A program made the translations under genes and the position numbers. From assembly GCA_011389965.1 (NCBI GenBank), contig JAABTF010000017.1, positions 2,501 to 42,336 on the forward strand: a DNA stretch of 39,836 nt, in the 5' to 3' direction. How positions within the stretch are numbered: the stretch's first letter is position 1; the number at the start of each line of letters is the position of its first letter. A model generated the notes under the pieces. The model did no database searches, was not told the DNA's origin, and saw only the letters and a list, made by a program, of their open reading frames with translations. The stretch is from Halothiobacillus sp. GTDB lineage: Bacteria > Pseudomonadota > Gammaproteobacteria > Halothiobacillales > Halothiobacillaceae. Of the stretch, positions 38,241 through 39,836 are shown in pieces.

Positions 38241-38963
38241 ATGAAAAACGTTGTCTGCATGAAATGGGGGGATGCCTACTCCGCCCAGGACGTGAACACG
38301 CTTTACAGCATGGTGGCGCGCAACATCACGCCGCCGTTCCGTTTTGCCTGCTTTACCGATGATTCTTCCGGCCTCCGCGAAGAGGTGGAGGCCCGGTCAC
38401 TGCCCGAGGTGAACGTGCCGGCGGATCGCATGCATGAGGCCTGGCGTAAGCTCGGCACCTTCACGCCCCAACTGGGGGAGATGGAAGGCGACGCACTGTT
38501 TCTCGATCTCGATCTCGTGATCCGTGACTCTCTCGATCCGTTCTACGAGTACCCGGGTGATTTCTGCATCATCCACAACTGGACCCATCCGGAGCGCGTG
38601 GTCGGCAATTCCTCCGTCTATCGATTCAAGATCGGCGACCTTTCCTGGGTGCTGGAGCGCTACAACGCCGACCCGGAAGGGGTGATGGCGTCATACCGGA
38701 ATGAACAGATCTATCTGACCGAGACCTTGCACGACGCCGGTTACAACATGGTCTACTGGCCGGCGGAATGGTGCGTAAGCTTCAAGAAGCACTGCATGCC
38801 CAGCCGGTTACTGGCCCCGTTCGTCCGACCCAGGGAGCCCAAGCAGGCCAAGATTGTGGTCTTCCATGGCCATCCGAAGCCCGATGAGGCCATTCGTGGC
38901 GAGTGGAAGGGCAAGTGGAAGTGGATGCGGTCGACGCCGTGGGTCGCCCGGTATTGGCACTAA
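38241..38963 (+). CDS. Putative glycosyltransferase with DxD motif, family not recognised
   Basis: A 240-residue protein. It opens KNVVCMKWGDAYSAQDVNTLYSMVARNI, and continues PFRFACFTDD and GDALFLDLDLVIRDSLDPFYEY, with D89-L90-D91 as a likely metal-binding DxD, an arrangement like GT8/GT32-type GT-A enzymes. NEQIYLTETLHDAG and VVFHGHPKPDEAI near the C-terminus fit the same fold (NxD/EQ and HxxGxxKP-like regions). ATG at 38241; GAGAGACG lies upstream. It follows the previous gene by 27 nt. Most likely an LPS-core or surface-glycan glycosyltransferase. The precise sugar is unknown. Confidence 0.75.
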   Translation: MKNVVCMKWGDAYSAQDVNTLYSMVARNITPPFRFACFTDDSSGLREEVEARSLPEVNVPADRMHEAWRKLGTFTPQLGEMEGDALFLDLDLVIRDSLDPFYEYPGDFCIIHNWTHPERVVGNSSVYRFKIGDLSWVLERYNADPEGVMASYRNEQIYLTETLHDAGYNMVYWPAEWCVSFKKHCMPSRLLAPFVRPREPKQAKIVVFHGHPKPDEAIRGEWKGKWKWMRSTPWVARYWH

Positions 38964-38995
38964 GATCACCAAGAACTGGCGATAAGCAGGTCGGA

Positions 38996-39836
38996 TCAAT
39001 AGACCGGTGGGCAATCGGCCGGCAAGGTCTTGAACCGCCGGTGTCCCCAGAGATACATCGCCGGATGGCGCCGGATCTCCGCCTCCAGGCGCTCGACCAG
39101 CAGCTGGGTGTCGGCCACCTCGTCCCCGCTGGGTATGCGCTCAACCGGCGGCTCGATCTCCACCTCGTAGCGAGTGCCGAAGCGACGTACGTGGTACGGG
39201 AGGATCACCGCTCGGCCCATGCGCGCGAGTGTCGGCATGGCGGTATTGGTGGCCGCCGGCACGCCGAAGAAGGGAATGAACGCGCTGGTCTTGCCGTGAT
39301 AGTTCTGGTCCGGCGCGGTCCAGAGCACGTCGCCGGCGCGCAGGGCGCGGACCATGGCGCGGGTGTCCTCGCGGTGGATCAGGCTGGCCACATGTTTCTC
39401 GCGGCCGAGGTTGATCAGGCTGTTGAGCGCCGGGTTGTTGTTGGGGCGGTAGACGGCGTGCACGGGGGCATGGCGCGAGGCGAAATACACCCCCAGCTCC
39501 ATGTCGGTGACATGGGCGGCGTTCAATATCACGCCCTGTCCGGCGGCCCGGGCGGCCTCGAGGTGCTCGAGGCCGATGATGTGGTACTTGGGTGCATTCT
39601 TCAGGTTGCCGAACCAGCCCCAGAATCCCTCGCAGATGCCCATGCCCAGACGGTGGAAGTGCTCATCGATGACTTGGTCATGGCGGGCGGGCATCCAGTC
39701 GGGAAAGGCCACGCGCAGGTTGGCCCGCATCACGCGGCGGCGCTTTGGCAGCAATCGGGCCATGAGCCAACCCAGCCCAGCCCCCAGGCGCAGCCGACGC
39801 CGTTGCGGCAGGGCCGCGATCAGGCGCGGCAGCAAC
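38996..39836 (-). CDS. Lipid A lauroyl/myristoyl acyltransferase (LpxL/HtrB family), 5' end outside window
   Basis: The C-terminal roughly 280 residues of an inner-membrane acyltransferase that adds a secondary acyl chain to Kdo2-lipid A or a related lipid. Visible are RRRVMRANLRVAFPDW, the catalytic H-x4-E in NAAHVTDMELG, VYRPNNNPALNSLINLGREKH, the region WTAPDQNYHGKTSAFIPFFGVPAATNTAMPTLARMG (family signature DQ...FVPFFG), and MYLWGHRRFKTLP near the end. The reading frame runs off the window edge; the TTG at 39835 is unlikely to be the true start, since the usual N-terminus is about 20 residues longer. It converges with the glycosyltransferase genes, so the far end of the window is an envelope region. 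Confidence 0.93.
   Translation of the reverse strand, partial: LLPRLIAALPQRRRLRLGAGLGWLMARLLPKRRRVMRANLRVAFPDWMPARHDQVIDEHFHRLGMGICEGFWGWFGNLKNAPKYHIIGLEHLEAARAAGQGVILNAAHVTDMELGVYFASRHAPVHAVYRPNNNPALNSLINLGREKHVASLIHREDTRAMVRALRAGDVLWTAPDQNYHGKTSAFIPFFGVPAATNTAMPTLARMGRAVILPYHVRRFGTRYEVEIEPPVERIPSGDEVADTQLLVERLEAEIRRHPAMYLWGHRRFKTLPADCPPVY

Overview
The window is a gene-dense, GC-rich (low-to-mid 60s % by eye) chromosomal segment with no insertion sequence, phage gene or CRISPR array that I can see. It carries the 3' part of an rRNA operon, a Calvin-Benson/glycolysis block and a Gram-negative lipid A acyltransferase. Together these suggest an autotrophic gammaproteobacterium, plausibly a sulfur oxidiser of the Halothiobacillus/Guyparkeria/Thioalkalivibrio kind. 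That assignment is inference from gene content; no marker was searched.

Layout. 1-2.9 kb: 23S rRNA (5' end outside the window), 5S rRNA and a terminator. 3.2-7.5 kb (+): a small exported ComEA-like helix-hairpin-helix protein with its own terminator, then overlapping sucC-sucD-nadE. 7.5-15.4 kb (-): a run that reads, in transcription order, PhnD-like binding protein, metK, SAH riboswitch, ahcY, metF, archaeal-type 3-dehydroquinate synthase (DHQS II), bioA, rsmE. Nearly every gene here makes, regenerates or consumes S-adenosylmethionine (SAM). 15.7-23.7 kb (+): a redoxin, then tkt-gap-pgk-pyk-fba, with separate hairpins, promoters and terminators between the genes. 23.7-27.9 kb (+): a membrane sensor with three PAS domains and no output domain, then a NodI/NodJ-type ABC exporter pair. 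27.9-29.3 kb (-): folE-folM for reduced pterins. 29.4-35.0 kb (+): argS, an FtsN-like SPOR protein, a 7TM diguanylate cyclase, ilvE and a CHCC zinc-finger protein. 35.1-39.8 kb: envelope glycan genes (ELM1-like protein, GT4 glycosyltransferase, two unusual putative glycosyltransferases) and an LpxL/HtrB-type acyltransferase cut by the window end.

Most notable: (1) a DHQS II of the methanogen type (MJ1249 family) inside a SAM-cycle gene run, with no Shine-Dalgarno and a -10-like box 7 nt before its ATG, suggesting a leaderless message. (2) A complete-looking SAH riboswitch before ahcY, followed by a long, almost perfect hairpin between aptamer and ribosome binding site. (3) Distinct intercistronic hairpins in the Calvin-cycle block, one without a U-tract and one a textbook terminator. 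(4) A sensor protein that ends after its third PAS domain. (5) Two putative glycosyltransferases of no family I can name.
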